DNA of 64,000 bases from Leptospira ellinghausenii (GCF_003114815.1 NZ_BFAZ01000009.1:434001-498000); one strand, 5' to 3'; shown: positions 18,466 through 27,134, counted from the stretch's first letter. Notes: generated by a model not told the origin, from the letters alone. Translations and numbers: made by a program.

Positions 18466-19458
18466 ATGACTTCTTTTGAAGATTTTCCCATGATTGAAGT
18501 AAAAAAAATGAACGAAACTGAGGTTCGCCTTTTCAGTTTGTTGTTCAACCTTTTACGCGAACCAAAGGGAATTAGTTTCCAGAAATTTCGCAACATCATG
18601 CCTCGTTTTTATAAAAACGAAGACATCGAATCGGATCGTAAAAAATTATACCGTGACCTAAACCAATTAAAGAGCCTTGGCTTTAATATCAAAGTGGCTC
18701 AATATGGATACCAATCAGAAGACTTTTTTCCCTATTACATTGAAAAAGAATCCATTGATCGTTCCTTAAAATTTTCCAAGGAAGAATTAGAGTATTTATC
18801 CAAAGTTTTATTTAGTTCTGAGTTATCCAGAGAACTCATCAGTTTGTCACAAAAACTATTTTCACATCATTTGGATTTGATTCCCAATCTAACAAAACAA
18901 TTTGTTCCTGTTGATTCGGATGAAAATGCCGTTGATACAACTAACACAGAAAAAATCCTACAAGCGATCAAAGACAAACGAGCAATCACCATCGTATATG
19001 GTTATGATGAGAAAGAACGAACCATTGAACCATACCGTTTGATCCGAAAAAACACAACAGACTTTTATGTGTTAGCCTATGATCGAGGTAAAAAATCCCT
19101 ACGTCGTTTCATTCTTCCCAAAATCACTGTGAAAAAAGAAACCAAAGAAGAGTTTTTTTCGAATTTGAAAATCTCAAAGGAAGATCTAAACTTTCATCCT
19201 CTTTCTCTACAAGTCCATCCAGAAACAGAAATCAATTTCACAATCCAAGAAAATTATGAAGATAGATGGAAGTCTTTTTTGGAAGGAGTACCATATGAAA
19301 ACTTTGAAAATAAATACAAAGTCATGACAACAAATCAAAATGCATTGTTCCAATTTTTTGTAATCTTACCAGAAGCATTAGTTGAATGTAGTTCCGAATG
19401 GAAAACTACATTTACCAAGTATGTAAATGAATGGGAAAATTTATACCAACTCGTTTGA
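18466..19458 (+). CDS. WYL-domain transcriptional regulator
   Basis: About 331 residues: an N-terminal winged-helix part (LFNLLREPKGISFQKF, IESDRKKLYRDLNQLKSLGF) and a C-terminal WYL domain (ITIVYGYDEKERTIEPYRLI, DFYVLAYDRGKKSLRRFILPKI). WYL proteins bind nucleic acid or nucleotide ligands and commonly control defence, repair or CRISPR genes. The ATG at 18466 is chosen; the open frame extends further upstream, but that part overlaps the divergent lipoprotein gene and has no regulator-like sequence. The 3' end overlaps the next gene by about 30 nt, tying it to a Cas4-like nuclease. Confidence 0.85.
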   Translation: MTSFEDFPMIEVKKMNETEVRLFSLLFNLLREPKGISFQKFRNIMPRFYKNEDIESDRKKLYRDLNQLKSLGFNIKVAQYGYQSEDFFPYYIEKESIDRSLKFSKEELEYLSKVLFSSELSRELISLSQKLFSHHLDLIPNLTKQFVPVDSDENAVDTTNTEKILQAIKDKRAITIVYGYDEKERTIEPYRLIRKNTTDFYVLAYDRGKKSLRRFILPKITVKKETKEEFFSNLKISKEDLNFHPLSLQVHPETEINFTIQENYEDRWKSFLEGVPYENFENKYKVMTTNQNALFQFFVILPEALVECSSEWKTTFTKYVNEWENLYQLV

Positions 19459-20956
19459 TATCCCTTTGACTCCCATTACAAAATCATTATACCTACAAGC
19501 TCTTAAATGCCAAAATGCATTCCATTTGATCCATGATGAGGTCATACAAAAACCAAATACCGCATCCTTCGGTGGTTATTTAGAATGGGGAGATTATCTT
19601 TCGTTATGCAAAGGATTATTTCCAGGCACACCAACCGTAGAGAAATCGACTAACAGGGAAGAATCGATTGAGCTATCTTCCAATTATTTAAAACAAAAAA
19701 TTTCACATTTTGGTTCCCAACTTCGATTCGAAAACTTTGTGGGCAGTGTCGAATTGATGGAATACGAAAAAGAGAGGGATGGTTGGATCCTTTGGGATTT
19801 TCGTCCGATTGGTTCCATCAAACAAGACATCCTTCGGTCCTTTTTCTTTTACCAAAAATTGGTAGAAGGTTTAGGTTACCGTGTAATTGGATTTAAACTC
19901 ATTCGGATCCAAACTAAATTTGTGTATAAAGGTGGTGAAATTCCATCGGAAGAATATTTACTCATTGATGATGTAACATCCCGAATGGAATCAGAGTTTG
20001 GTGTAAGAGAAGAAGAATGGAATCTATTTTTGCAAACCATCCAAACTGGAAACGAAGGAAGTTTTCCTTATTCATTTCTTGAGAACAAACCTAGTTGCCG
20101 TTCCTTAAAGACCTGTTTGTCACCTTCCCACTGTGCCAAAGGAAAAGAATCCGCGAAGGAAGTTTTTGATTACAGAGACAGTTCTGAGTTGGCAAAACAA
20201 TGGTTTCAATCAGGGTACAGTTCGTACGAATCTGTGCCCGATTCAGAACTTTCTCCCATCCAAAAAATCCAAAAAGAGTCTCATTGTTCAGGAAAGGTTC
20301 ATTTTGATACAGCGGCACTTTCGCAATACCTATCTAATGTGACAAAATCTGTTGCCTTCCTTGATTTTGAATCCATCAATCCTTATCTGCCAATTTATCC
20401 AGAGACAAAACCCTTCCAACACATCCCTTATTTATATTCTCTTCACATTTGGGACCAGGAAACGGATACATTAACGCACAAAACGTACTTACATGATGAT
20501 TTGGGAAGTGATCCTAGAAAGAATGTGATGGAACATCTACAAAATGACCTTCCCAAAGGCATTACTATCTTCTCGTTTAATGATTTTTTTGAAAAATTGA
20601 TCATCCAGGAATCTGCAACCGTTTTCCCAGAGTACTTAGAGTTTTGGGATTCTATCAAATCGATGTTTATCGACCTTGCTTTGCCTTTTAAAAAACTTTG
20701 GATTTACCATCCTGGCCAAAATGGGAAAGCATCTCTGAAGGAAATCCTACCTTGTTTTAGTGATGAAAGCCATTTTGGACTTACAATCCGTGAAGGACAA
20801 GATGCCAATTACCAATATTTGAGATTGATAAAAAAGCAGGTGACAGCCGAAGAAAAAAAACGTGTTTTGGAGGATTTGATAGCTTACTGCAAATTAGATA
20901 GTTATGGTTTGTTTTTAATCTATAGAATGTTACAAAAAAGATTATCGGTTATTTAA
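19427..20956 (+). CDS. DUF2779 protein with Cas4/RecB-like N-terminal domain
   Basis: A 509-residue protein in two parts. The N-terminal half starts with ITKSLYLQALKCQNAFHL, the first-cysteine region of Cas4-like PD-(D/E)XK nucleases, and ends with three cysteines (CRSLKTCLSPSHC) that could complete a [4Fe-4S] site. Where Cas4 has an E-V-K catalytic motif this protein reads WDFRPIGSIKQ, so catalysis is doubtful. The C-terminal half matches DUF2779: VAFLDFESINP, PFQHIPYLYSLHIW, DPRKNVM, and IAYCKLDSYGLFLIYRML, with D-x-E and D residues in exonuclease-like positions. It overlaps the WYL gene; an in-frame TTG at 19466 is an alternative start. Confidence 0.75.
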   Translation: MNGKIYTNSFDIPLTPITKSLYLQALKCQNAFHLIHDEVIQKPNTASFGGYLEWGDYLSLCKGLFPGTPTVEKSTNREESIELSSNYLKQKISHFGSQLRFENFVGSVELMEYEKERDGWILWDFRPIGSIKQDILRSFFFYQKLVEGLGYRVIGFKLIRIQTKFVYKGGEIPSEEYLLIDDVTSRMESEFGVREEEWNLFLQTIQTGNEGSFPYSFLENKPSCRSLKTCLSPSHCAKGKESAKEVFDYRDSSELAKQWFQSGYSSYESVPDSELSPIQKIQKESHCSGKVHFDTAALSQYLSNVTKSVAFLDFESINPYLPIYPETKPFQHIPYLYSLHIWDQETDTLTHKTYLHDDLGSDPRKNVMEHLQNDLPKGITIFSFNDFFEKLIIQESATVFPEYLEFWDSIKSMFIDLALPFKKLWIYHPGQNGKASLKEILPCFSDESHFGLTIREGQDANYQYLRLIKKQVTAEEKKRVLEDLIAYCKLDSYGLFLIYRMLQKRLSVI

Positions 20957-22002
20957 TGTTAGGTATCAAAAAATCAGTCGCACAGTTTGTCTTTTCCTTA
21001 CCTGAGAATTGGATATCCACTCTCGCACGAAAGAACAACACAAACGAAACCAATCTTTTGGATCCACGTTGTGCACTTGCTTGTAACATTGCAAAGTTCC
21101 TTCCTAAAATGGAACAAATGAGTCCCGAAAAAGCGAGAAAACACTACCGAGACCAAATGAAATTGTTTGAACCAGCAGAATTCCCCATCGCTCATATCGA
21201 AGACAAACTCATCCCAACACCCAGTGCCTCTTTTATACCCATCCGTGTCTACAATGCAAATCCACAGAAGAGAAACTTACCTACGGTTCTTTTTTTCCAT
21301 GGAGGGGGACTCACGATAGGCAATTTGGAGACACACGATTCCTTTTGTCGCAAATTGTCTCATTATACAAAAAGTATCGTCATTGCTGTGGACTACAGGT
21401 TAGCACCTGAACACCCATATCCGGCTGCCCATGAGGATGCTTGGCTCGCCTACCAATATGTTCGCAATTCTGCTTATATCTTTGGAGGTTCTCCCAAGGC
21501 CATTGCGGTCTGTGGGGACAGTGCAGGAGCCCTTCTTGCCACTACCCTCTGTTTGCGTGCCAAAAAAAACAATGTCCAAGCACCCATTTACCAAGCATTA
21601 CTCTATCCCATGCTTGATACTTCCAAAGAATCCGATACGTATGAACTCTTTGGTGAAAATTATGTCCTAACAAAATCCCTCATGCGATGGTTCATCCAAA
21701 ATTATCTGCCCCAAACCAAGGACAGATCCCTCATTCAGAATTCTCCCGTTTTAGCGGAAACCAAAGAATTAAAAGGGCTTCCTCCTACTTACATTGGCAT
21801 TGCCGGTTTTGATCCTTTGCGAGAAGAGGCCGAAACCTATGCCAAACACCTCCAAACAGCTGGTGTCAAAGTGGAAGAAAGGCATTTTCCTTCCCTCGTC
21901 CATGGTTACATCCAATTATCAGGCCTTATCCCCAAGGCAAGAGAAGCAGAAGATGACCTATTCCAGGCCATGTTGCGATTTTTTTCACAAATAAAAATCT
22001 AA
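20956..22002 (+). CDS. Alpha/beta hydrolase, hormone-sensitive-lipase-type esterase
   Basis: A 348-residue esterase with the HSL-family oxyanion motif FFHGGGLTIGN, nucleophile VCGDSAGALLA, catalytic acid GFDPLREEAE and base VHGYIQ. DYRLAPEHPYPAAHED is also characteristic. It hydrolyses short acyl esters; the natural substrate is unknown. The N-terminal 80 residues form a helical cap. No signal peptide is evident. TAATG joins it to the DUF2779 gene with a one-base overlap, so it is the third gene of the WYL transcript unit. Confidence 0.9.
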   Translation: MLGIKKSVAQFVFSLPENWISTLARKNNTNETNLLDPRCALACNIAKFLPKMEQMSPEKARKHYRDQMKLFEPAEFPIAHIEDKLIPTPSASFIPIRVYNANPQKRNLPTVLFFHGGGLTIGNLETHDSFCRKLSHYTKSIVIAVDYRLAPEHPYPAAHEDAWLAYQYVRNSAYIFGGSPKAIAVCGDSAGALLATTLCLRAKKNNVQAPIYQALLYPMLDTSKESDTYELFGENYVLTKSLMRWFIQNYLPQTKDRSLIQNSPVLAETKELKGLPPTYIGIAGFDPLREEAETYAKHLQTAGVKVEERHFPSLVHGYIQLSGLIPKAREAEDDLFQAMLRFFSQIKI

Positions 22003-22070
22003 CTCACTTCCATTCAAGAATCGACACAGAAAGATTCGATACTATAAAGGACAACATCTAGAGGTATGTC

Positions 22071-22880
22071 ATGATGCTACGATTTTCCATTCTTCTCTGC
22101 TACTTTTTAGGAATGACTGCAGTTTTTGCAGAAAAACCAGCTTCCGCCACTTTAAAGGAAAGGGACTCCCAGAAACAAATCGACTTACAAAGGAAAAATG
22201 GGTTTGGAGACAACGAAATTGATACCTTACATGCTAGTATCATCGAAAACCTCCGTAAGATGAAAAAATTACAAGAGTTAGGTGTCGATAAAACAGCAGC
22301 TCAATACTTAGCTCAAACTCCACAAGAACACAAAGAGTTATATAAAAAAGATAAAGATGGAAAACCGTATTTGGAAATCAAACTTCCACAAGGGCAATCC
22401 TACATCGATTGGCCTACTGTATTTTTATATGATGGAATTGCTTATATTTATCCCAAAGAGGATTTTAGCGATTTGGACAAAATCATTTTAGCATTCCGAA
22501 GAGTGAATGCAGATGGAACCATCCATGTCAAAGAAATGCGTCGCCTCATAAACCCTTCCCCAAGATCAGAAAGCCCTGAAAAAGATGAAAAGGGAGAAGC
22601 AAAACTAGATACCAATTCTGATATTCGATTGGAGTACTTTCGATCGTTAACTTCTGATACCATTTGGCCGAACGATCCTGTACAAACTTCAGAAGCTGAC
22701 ATCGCAATGGTGTTAAACGACGAAAAAGATCCACTCCCTTATGACAAACAAAAACATATCATGATGTCTTACAAAAAGATGTTACGTAAGATTGCAAAAC
22801 AAACTGCTTTTAAATTACGTAGTATCGAATTGGATCAAAAACAAATGATCACAAAAATTTTGGATTATAACACTAACTAA
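22071..22880 (+). CDS. Exported protein of unknown function
   Basis: A 269-residue product with a cleavable signal (MMLRFSILLCYFLGMTAVFAEKP). The mature chain is charged and mostly helical, with a central DWPTVFLYDGIAYIYPKEDFSD segment and a C-terminal lysine-rich helix. I do not recognise the family; the composition and the absence of a lipobox suggest a soluble periplasmic protein. The ribosome site AGAGGT lies before the ATG at 22071. It stands alone between the esterase and a convergent gene. Confidence 0.65.
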   Translation: MMLRFSILLCYFLGMTAVFAEKPASATLKERDSQKQIDLQRKNGFGDNEIDTLHASIIENLRKMKKLQELGVDKTAAQYLAQTPQEHKELYKKDKDGKPYLEIKLPQGQSYIDWPTVFLYDGIAYIYPKEDFSDLDKIILAFRRVNADGTIHVKEMRRLINPSPRSESPEKDEKGEAKLDTNSDIRLEYFRSLTSDTIWPNDPVQTSEADIAMVLNDEKDPLPYDKQKHIMMSYKKMLRKIAKQTAFKLRSIELDQKQMITKILDYNTN

Positions 22881-22907
22881 AATTAAAAAAGATCTAAGAC
22901 TAAAACC

Positions 22908-23135
22908 TCAAGATTGTTGTTTTTCCCTTCGACTCATGAGGAGCTGCGAAATCGTTTGCTCCTCAGTCACATACTTCCTTTTTAAATAAGACAAAGCATT
23001 ATTGATAAAACGAGGGACTTTTTTCTCGGCATCTAACAAATCCATTTTCGTTAACATCAATTCGTCGATGGTAGCGAGAGCCAAATTTCTTTGGCTCTGG
23101 TGTAATTCAAAATCGTCCTCGTCTTCTACAATCAT
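22908..23135 (-). CDS. Small acidic/basic helical protein of unknown function
   Basis: A 75-residue product, MIVEDEDDFELHQSQ at the start and a basic C-terminus (KRKYVTEEQTISQLLMSRREKQQ). The sequence is helical throughout, with no cysteines and no membrane segment. Its ATG overlaps the stop of the MFS gene by ATGA, which supports it as a real gene and as co-expressed. No function can be proposed. Confidence 0.6.
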   Translation of the reverse strand: MIVEDEDDFELHQSQRNLALATIDELMLTKMDLLDAEKKVPRFINNALSYLKRKYVTEEQTISQLLMSRREKQQS

Positions 23136-24487
23136 GTTTTTTCTTGAAAACGGTTGGCCGCCTCGACTCCTCGTTCTTCATTTACGAATAAGTTAATGAG
23201 AAGTGATAAAAAGTAAAAGAAAGCAACAACCAAGAAGGCATTTCGTAAACTCACCAATGTTTGGATATAACCGAATAAAAAGAGCCCGAGTGCTGCTGCA
23301 ATTTTTCCTGAAAGTCCCCACATCCCAAAAAACTCTCCCGATTTTGATTCTGGACTAAAGATACCAACAAGTGCCCTTGAAGCTGATTGTGTGGACCCAA
23401 GTCCCATTCCCGCAAGAGAGGAAATAAAAACAAACACCCATTGAACCGTCCAATTTTTTCCAAGCACACCATTCATAAATGCAGTTAGATCATGAACGTA
23501 ATAAATTAATCCGCAAGTCATAAGCCACAAAACAAGAGTAAGGTTGAATGTTTTTTTAGCACCTATACTATCTTGGATCACACCAAACGCAAGTGCACCA
23601 ATTGCGGCAGAAATTTGGATGAAAATAAACATTGCTTGTTTATGCTCTGCTTCGATATGAATTTCTTGGGATCCATAAATGAAGGCAAATGAAATGACAA
23701 TCGCAAGTGCAGCCATTGTAAAAAACAAGGAAACAAGATAGATCATTAAATCTTTGAAGTGAGTTGCATCTTTTAAAGTTTGGATCACTCGGTCTTTCCC
23801 AATTTTAAAGTAATTTACCTTATGAGATATCCCAAGTGGAAGGTGTGGTTCTTTTAAAAAAAGAAATGTTGGAATTGCTGCGATTAAGAAAAAAATTGCT
23901 GTGTAAGGACCAACTAACTTTAAGTTATCGAAATTATCTAAGGTATAATCACCGAGTGTGGTCGCTAAGGCAACAGATCCAATCCCACCGAAGTAACCAA
24001 TCCCCCATGCGTAACCGGATATTTTTCCTAGATCCTCTTTAGATCCAAGGAAGGGTAAAAAACTGGATGCAAAGTTTTCGCCCGAAGCAAAGAAAAAATT
24101 GGAGAATGCCACAAGCACCATTCCAAGCCAAATCATTCCAGGTTCTACATAATAGAGTAAAAAAGTTGCAACTACACAACCAACGTAACTTAGGAAAAGG
24201 AATAATTTTTTCTTAGAACTATAGTCTGTGATGGCACCAAAGATGGGACCTGTTGCAACTACAAATAAATAGGATGCTGCCAGTGCCCATGCCCAGAGAG
24301 TATTCCCGATACGGAACGGATTGTCCGATCCAACTTCTGCCGGTACGACGAGTCTTGTGAAAATTTCACAATAAACGACACTGATGATGACTGTGGTATA
24401 GGATGAGTTCGCAAAATCAAACATACACCATCCGAAAATTTCACGGTTTTTTTTCTTTTTGGCTTCCGGGTTTTTGTCTTGGGACAT
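23132..24487 (-). CDS. MFS transporter, Atg22/UMF1 type
   Basis: About 451 residues with twelve hydrophobic segments. EIFGWCMFDFANSSYTTVIIS near the N-terminus is the hallmark of the Atg22/UMF1 branch of the MFS, whose members export amino acids or have no known cargo in bacteria. The C-terminal half has FFGMWGLSGKIAAALGLFLFG. The ATG at 24487 is preferred because the protein family begins close to it; the frame is open to a TTG at 24556 that would add 23 poorly conserved-looking residues but would abut the divergent ferredoxin gene. A good ribosome site is not obvious for either start. Confidence 0.82.
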   Translation of the reverse strand: MSQDKNPEAKKKKNREIFGWCMFDFANSSYTTVIISVVYCEIFTRLVVPAEVGSDNPFRIGNTLWAWALAASYLFVVATGPIFGAITDYSSKKKLFLFLSYVGCVVATFLLYYVEPGMIWLGMVLVAFSNFFFASGENFASSFLPFLGSKEDLGKISGYAWGIGYFGGIGSVALATTLGDYTLDNFDNLKLVGPYTAIFFLIAAIPTFLFLKEPHLPLGISHKVNYFKIGKDRVIQTLKDATHFKDLMIYLVSLFFTMAALAIVISFAFIYGSQEIHIEAEHKQAMFIFIQISAAIGALAFGVIQDSIGAKKTFNLTLVLWLMTCGLIYYVHDLTAFMNGVLGKNWTVQWVFVFISSLAGMGLGSTQSASRALVGIFSPESKSGEFFGMWGLSGKIAAALGLFLFGYIQTLVSLRNAFLVVAFFYFLSLLINLFVNEERGVEAANRFQEKT

Positions 24488-24556
24488 AGAGGGTTTCAGA
24501 ATTTTCCTTGGTTGAAAGTAATTAAAGAGTTTCCCTCCCTTTCGTAAATCTGTCAA

Positions 24557-24796
24557 ATGATTAGTTCAGGTATGGATCCTTTCGATTTAAATTCCCTCAT
24601 GAGACCAAAACGGGTCTGTTTATGTCGAATGGTGACGGAAGAAGATTTAGTCCGTGCCATCCATGCGGGTGCCGTAACCATGGAACAAATTAGAGAAACA
24701 ACAAGGGCCTCTACCGGCTGCGGGACCTGTTCGATGCAGGTCTACCACATCCTCCAGCGCGAATTGCAGAATCTCTCTCGGAGGAAAATTTCATGA
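24557..24796 (+). CDS. BFD-like [2Fe-2S] protein
   Basis: A 79-residue protein with the four-cysteine pattern of bacterioferritin-associated-ferredoxin domains: VCLCRMVTEEDLVRAI (C-x-C) and TGCGTCSMQV (C-x2-C). These bind a [2Fe-2S] cluster and pass electrons to bacterioferritin, or form a domain of nitrite reductases and similar enzymes. Its 3' end overlaps the ATG of a RibD-C reductase as ATGA, so electron supply to that enzyme is possible, although RibD normally uses NADPH directly. An internal ATG at 24572 is an alternative start with CAGGT before it. Confidence 0.8.
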   Translation: MISSGMDPFDLNSLMRPKRVCLCRMVTEEDLVRAIHAGAVTMEQIRETTRASTGCGTCSMQVYHILQRELQNLSRRKIS

Positions 24797-25434
24797 AATT
24801 ATCGATTAATATGGCAATGACCTTAGATGGAAAGGTTGTTCGCCCCGATGGCCGCTGGTATGGCCTCACATCTAGTGAAGACAAAACCCAAATGGACGTT
24901 TACCGCTCCCAATCCGACGCCGTCCTCATCGGAAAAAACTCCATCATCAATGACAACCCGATCGTAAAAATCCGTGCAGTTCCCAATGCCTTAAATCCAA
25001 GGCCTGTCATCCTTGTCCGAAAAGGAACTCTTCCTCCTGACAAACATGTCTTTGAGGAATCTGACCACATCCCGCTCATCATTTGTACAAAATCCAATTT
25101 AAAAGAAATCAAAACCAGTTTAGAGAACAAAGCGGAGATCTTTGCTTTGGATTCCGATGACATTGACCCGAAAAAAGTGACAGGGATCCTCAAACGAAAA
25201 GGATACAAAAACGTCCTCCTCGAAGGTGGCCCTAAACTCAATTTTTCCTTCTTGGAAGCTGATCTTGTGGACCGCATTTATATCACAGTAGTGCCTTATA
25301 TCATCGGAAAAACGGGCCTTGCTGGCATAGCCGATCGGAATTCAGAACTACCAGGTTTTGACAAACAGAATTGGACCTTAAAACAACATTTTGCCAAAGG
25401 AAACGAGATCTTTCTCGTGTACGAAAAAACTTGA
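24793..25434 (+). CDS. RibD C-terminal-domain reductase
   Basis: A 213-residue DHFR-fold protein of the RibD-C family: MKLSINMAMTLDGKVVRPDG, SDAVLIGKNSIINDNP and NVLLEGGPKLNFSFLEADLVD are the substrate- and NADPH-binding landmarks. Stand-alone members reduce the ribosyl side chain of a riboflavin or deazaflavin precursor, or a related pyrimidine. No other flavin gene is nearby, so the substrate is unassigned. It is translationally coupled to the BFD-like gene. Confidence 0.82.
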   Translation: MKLSINMAMTLDGKVVRPDGRWYGLTSSEDKTQMDVYRSQSDAVLIGKNSIINDNPIVKIRAVPNALNPRPVILVRKGTLPPDKHVFEESDHIPLIICTKSNLKEIKTSLENKAEIFALDSDDIDPKKVTGILKRKGYKNVLLEGGPKLNFSFLEADLVDRIYITVVPYIIGKTGLAGIADRNSELPGFDKQNWTLKQHFAKGNEIFLVYEKT

Positions 25435-25478
25435 GAAAAATTCTAAATTTTAGATTGACCGATTTCTCTATCATTAAG

Positions 25479-25496
25479 TAGTTTGATATTAAACTA
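25479..25496. promoter_or_regulatory. Operator-like palindrome upstream of doxX
   Basis: TAGTTTGATATTAAACTA has two 9-bp arms with a single mismatch and lies 20 nt before the DoxX start codon. Length, AT content and position fit the operator of a small dimeric regulator such as a MarR/HxlR-type repressor. No such regulator gene is next to it. The effect should be on the doxX transcript only, since the upstream gene ends at 25434. Confidence 0.5.
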
Positions 25497-25515
25497 TTTA
25501 GCAATAAGAGGTTCT

Positions 25516-25953
25516 ATGTTTTACAAATTGCTCGCTACTAACAAAGACATCACTCTCACGATCCTTCGTGTGACACTCGGTCTCGTCATTTTCCCACACG
25601 GAGCTCAAAAAGTTCTAGGATCTTTCGGTGGATACGGTTTCGAAGGAACTATGGGATTTTTTGGAAGTTTAGGGATCCCTTACATTTTTGGAGTTCTTGC
25701 CATCGTTTCAGAATTTTTTGGCGCGATTGGACTCATCCTTGGACTTTTCACTCGCCTTGCAGCGTTTGGAATTGCATCCACTATGGTTGTAGCAGCAGTG
25801 CTTGTACACTTACCAAATGGTTTTTTTGTGAACAATAATGGTTACGGTTATGAATACCATATCCTTGCAGTGGGTCTTGCGATTCCATTAATCATCAAAG
25901 GTGCTGGATCGTTCTCTTTAGATGATGTCATCGCACATAAAATCGAAGGATAA
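25516..25953 (+). CDS. DoxX family membrane protein
   Basis: A 145-residue protein with four hydrophobic helices. ILRVTLGLVIFPHGAQKVLG is the family signature in the first helix, followed by GTMGFFGSLGIP and AIVSEFFGAIGLILGLFTRL. DoxX proteins sit in the inner membrane and are linked to quinone or thiosulfate redox chemistry and oxidative stress, but the biochemical role of this branch is not settled. The ATG at 25516 follows AAGAGG; an upstream in-frame ATG at 25483 falls within the palindrome and is unlikely. Confidence 0.88.
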   Translation: MFYKLLATNKDITLTILRVTLGLVIFPHGAQKVLGSFGGYGFEGTMGFFGSLGIPYIFGVLAIVSEFFGAIGLILGLFTRLAAFGIASTMVVAAVLVHLPNGFFVNNNGYGYEYHILAVGLAIPLIIKGAGSFSLDDVIAHKIEG

Positions 25954-26005
25954 CCAAAACTTTGTTGGTTAAGACTAGCTAATAGTGTTAGCCAAACTTT
26001 AACCT

Positions 26006-26046
26006 CTCTGATTCCTTGTCTTAAATCCAATGATAAGGAATCGGAG
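26006..26046 (+). promoter_or_regulatory. 15-bp hairpin covering the lpxD ribosome binding site
   Basis: Arm CTCTGATTCCTTGTC (26006-26020) pairs with GATAAGGAATCGGAG (26032-26046) over 15 positions, 13 Watson-Crick and 2 G-U, with an 11-nt loop. The 3' arm contains the AAGGA and GGAG stretches that form the ribosome site and ends directly against the ATG at 26047. There is no T-run, so a terminator is unlikely. It could act as a translational switch (for example temperature-sensitive) or be a DNA operator. Confidence 0.55.
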
Positions 26047-27105
26047 ATGACTCAAATCAATCTAACTACACTCCAAACACTTCTTCCAGAAGCAAAATTT
26101 TTAAATTCCGAAACAATAAAGAATGTAAACTTTACTGGTCTTACTTCCTTAACACTTGCTGGTCCTACTGACATATCTTTCGTTGCTTCCAAAACCTTTG
26201 TCAATGAAGCAAAAGCATCAAAAGCATCTTTACTTGTTGTATCATCTGAAACTGCTGAGTCTCTCAGCGACAAGACAATCGTTGTTGTTCCGAAAGTGGA
26301 ACTTGCCACAGCAAAAATCATTCGGTTATTCTTTCCAGAAAAACAACCTTCGGGAAAACGAAGCTCACAAATCGTAATTGATCCAAGTGCTAAAATTGGT
26401 ACCAACACAGATATCGGACATTTTGTAACCATTGGAAAAGACAGTGTGATCGGAAACGATTGTATCATCGAAGACGGTGTCAAAATTGGAGATCGTGTTC
26501 AAATTGGTGATGGTGCCCGCATTGGAAAAAACTGTGTCTTCTTTGATGATACCATTGTGGGAAAACGATTCATTGTATTTGGAAATTCCACTTTCGGTGG
26601 GGATGGATTTGGTTTTGTTTTCGCAGAAGGAAAACACAATAAAATTCCTCAAGTGGGACGTGTGGTCATTGGTGATGATGTAGAAGTGGGAAGTAATTGT
26701 ACAATCGATAGAGGAGCCTTAACAGATACAACTATTGGGAACGGATGTAAGTTTGATAATATGGTTCACGTTGCTCACAACTGTAAGGTGGGAGATCACG
26801 TAATCATCGCTGGCCAATCAGGTCTTGCTGGAAGTGTTACCTTAGGAAACCACGTGATCATTGGCGGAGCTTGTGCCATTAGTGACCACTTAACACTCGT
26901 TGATGGAACAATTATAGCAGGTGGATCAAGTTTAAGAACTTCACCAAAAACAAAAGATGTGTATGTGGGTTGGGATTTAGGACTTACTTTCCCAGAGTTC
27001 CAAAAATACCGCGTGAATATCAAAAACATTGTGAACCTAAACAAATGGCTCAAACGAATTGAGAACATTGAAAAAAAAGTGGGGATGGACGTTAAAGAAT
27101 CCTAA
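26047..27105 (+). CDS. lpxD: UDP-3-O-acylglucosamine N-acyltransferase
   Basis: A 352-residue lipid A enzyme that adds the N-linked hydroxyacyl chain to UDP-3-O-acyl-GlcN from acyl-ACP. The N-terminal uridine-binding domain is followed by a left-handed beta-helix of hexapeptide repeats (SVIGNDCIIEDGVKIGD and so on). FDNMVHVAHNCKVGD contains the catalytic histidine, and STFGGDGFGF the expected glycine-rich turn. The C-terminal helix that binds acyl-ACP is present (RIENIEKK). No other lpx gene is in the window. A long hairpin precedes the start codon. Confidence 0.93.
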   Translation: MTQINLTTLQTLLPEAKFLNSETIKNVNFTGLTSLTLAGPTDISFVASKTFVNEAKASKASLLVVSSETAESLSDKTIVVVPKVELATAKIIRLFFPEKQPSGKRSSQIVIDPSAKIGTNTDIGHFVTIGKDSVIGNDCIIEDGVKIGDRVQIGDGARIGKNCVFFDDTIVGKRFIVFGNSTFGGDGFGFVFAEGKHNKIPQVGRVVIGDDVEVGSNCTIDRGALTDTTIGNGCKFDNMVHVAHNCKVGDHVIIAGQSGLAGSVTLGNHVIIGGACAISDHLTLVDGTIIAGGSSLRTSPKTKDVYVGWDLGLTFPEFQKYRVNIKNIVNLNKWLKRIENIEKKVGMDVKES

Positions 27106-27134
27106 CAGTTTGTCCTAACTTTCTTACATAAAAA

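Noticed and set aside
24488..24556. An N-terminal extension of the Atg22-type MFS gene to a TTG at 24556.
   Set aside because: The extra residues are basic and not family-like, and it would run into the divergent ferredoxin start. Kept only as an alternative.
25965..26000. A TTGGTTAA/TTAGCCAA inverted repeat behind doxX, considered as its terminator.
   Set aside because: The stem is imperfect with a long loop and no T-run follows on either strand.
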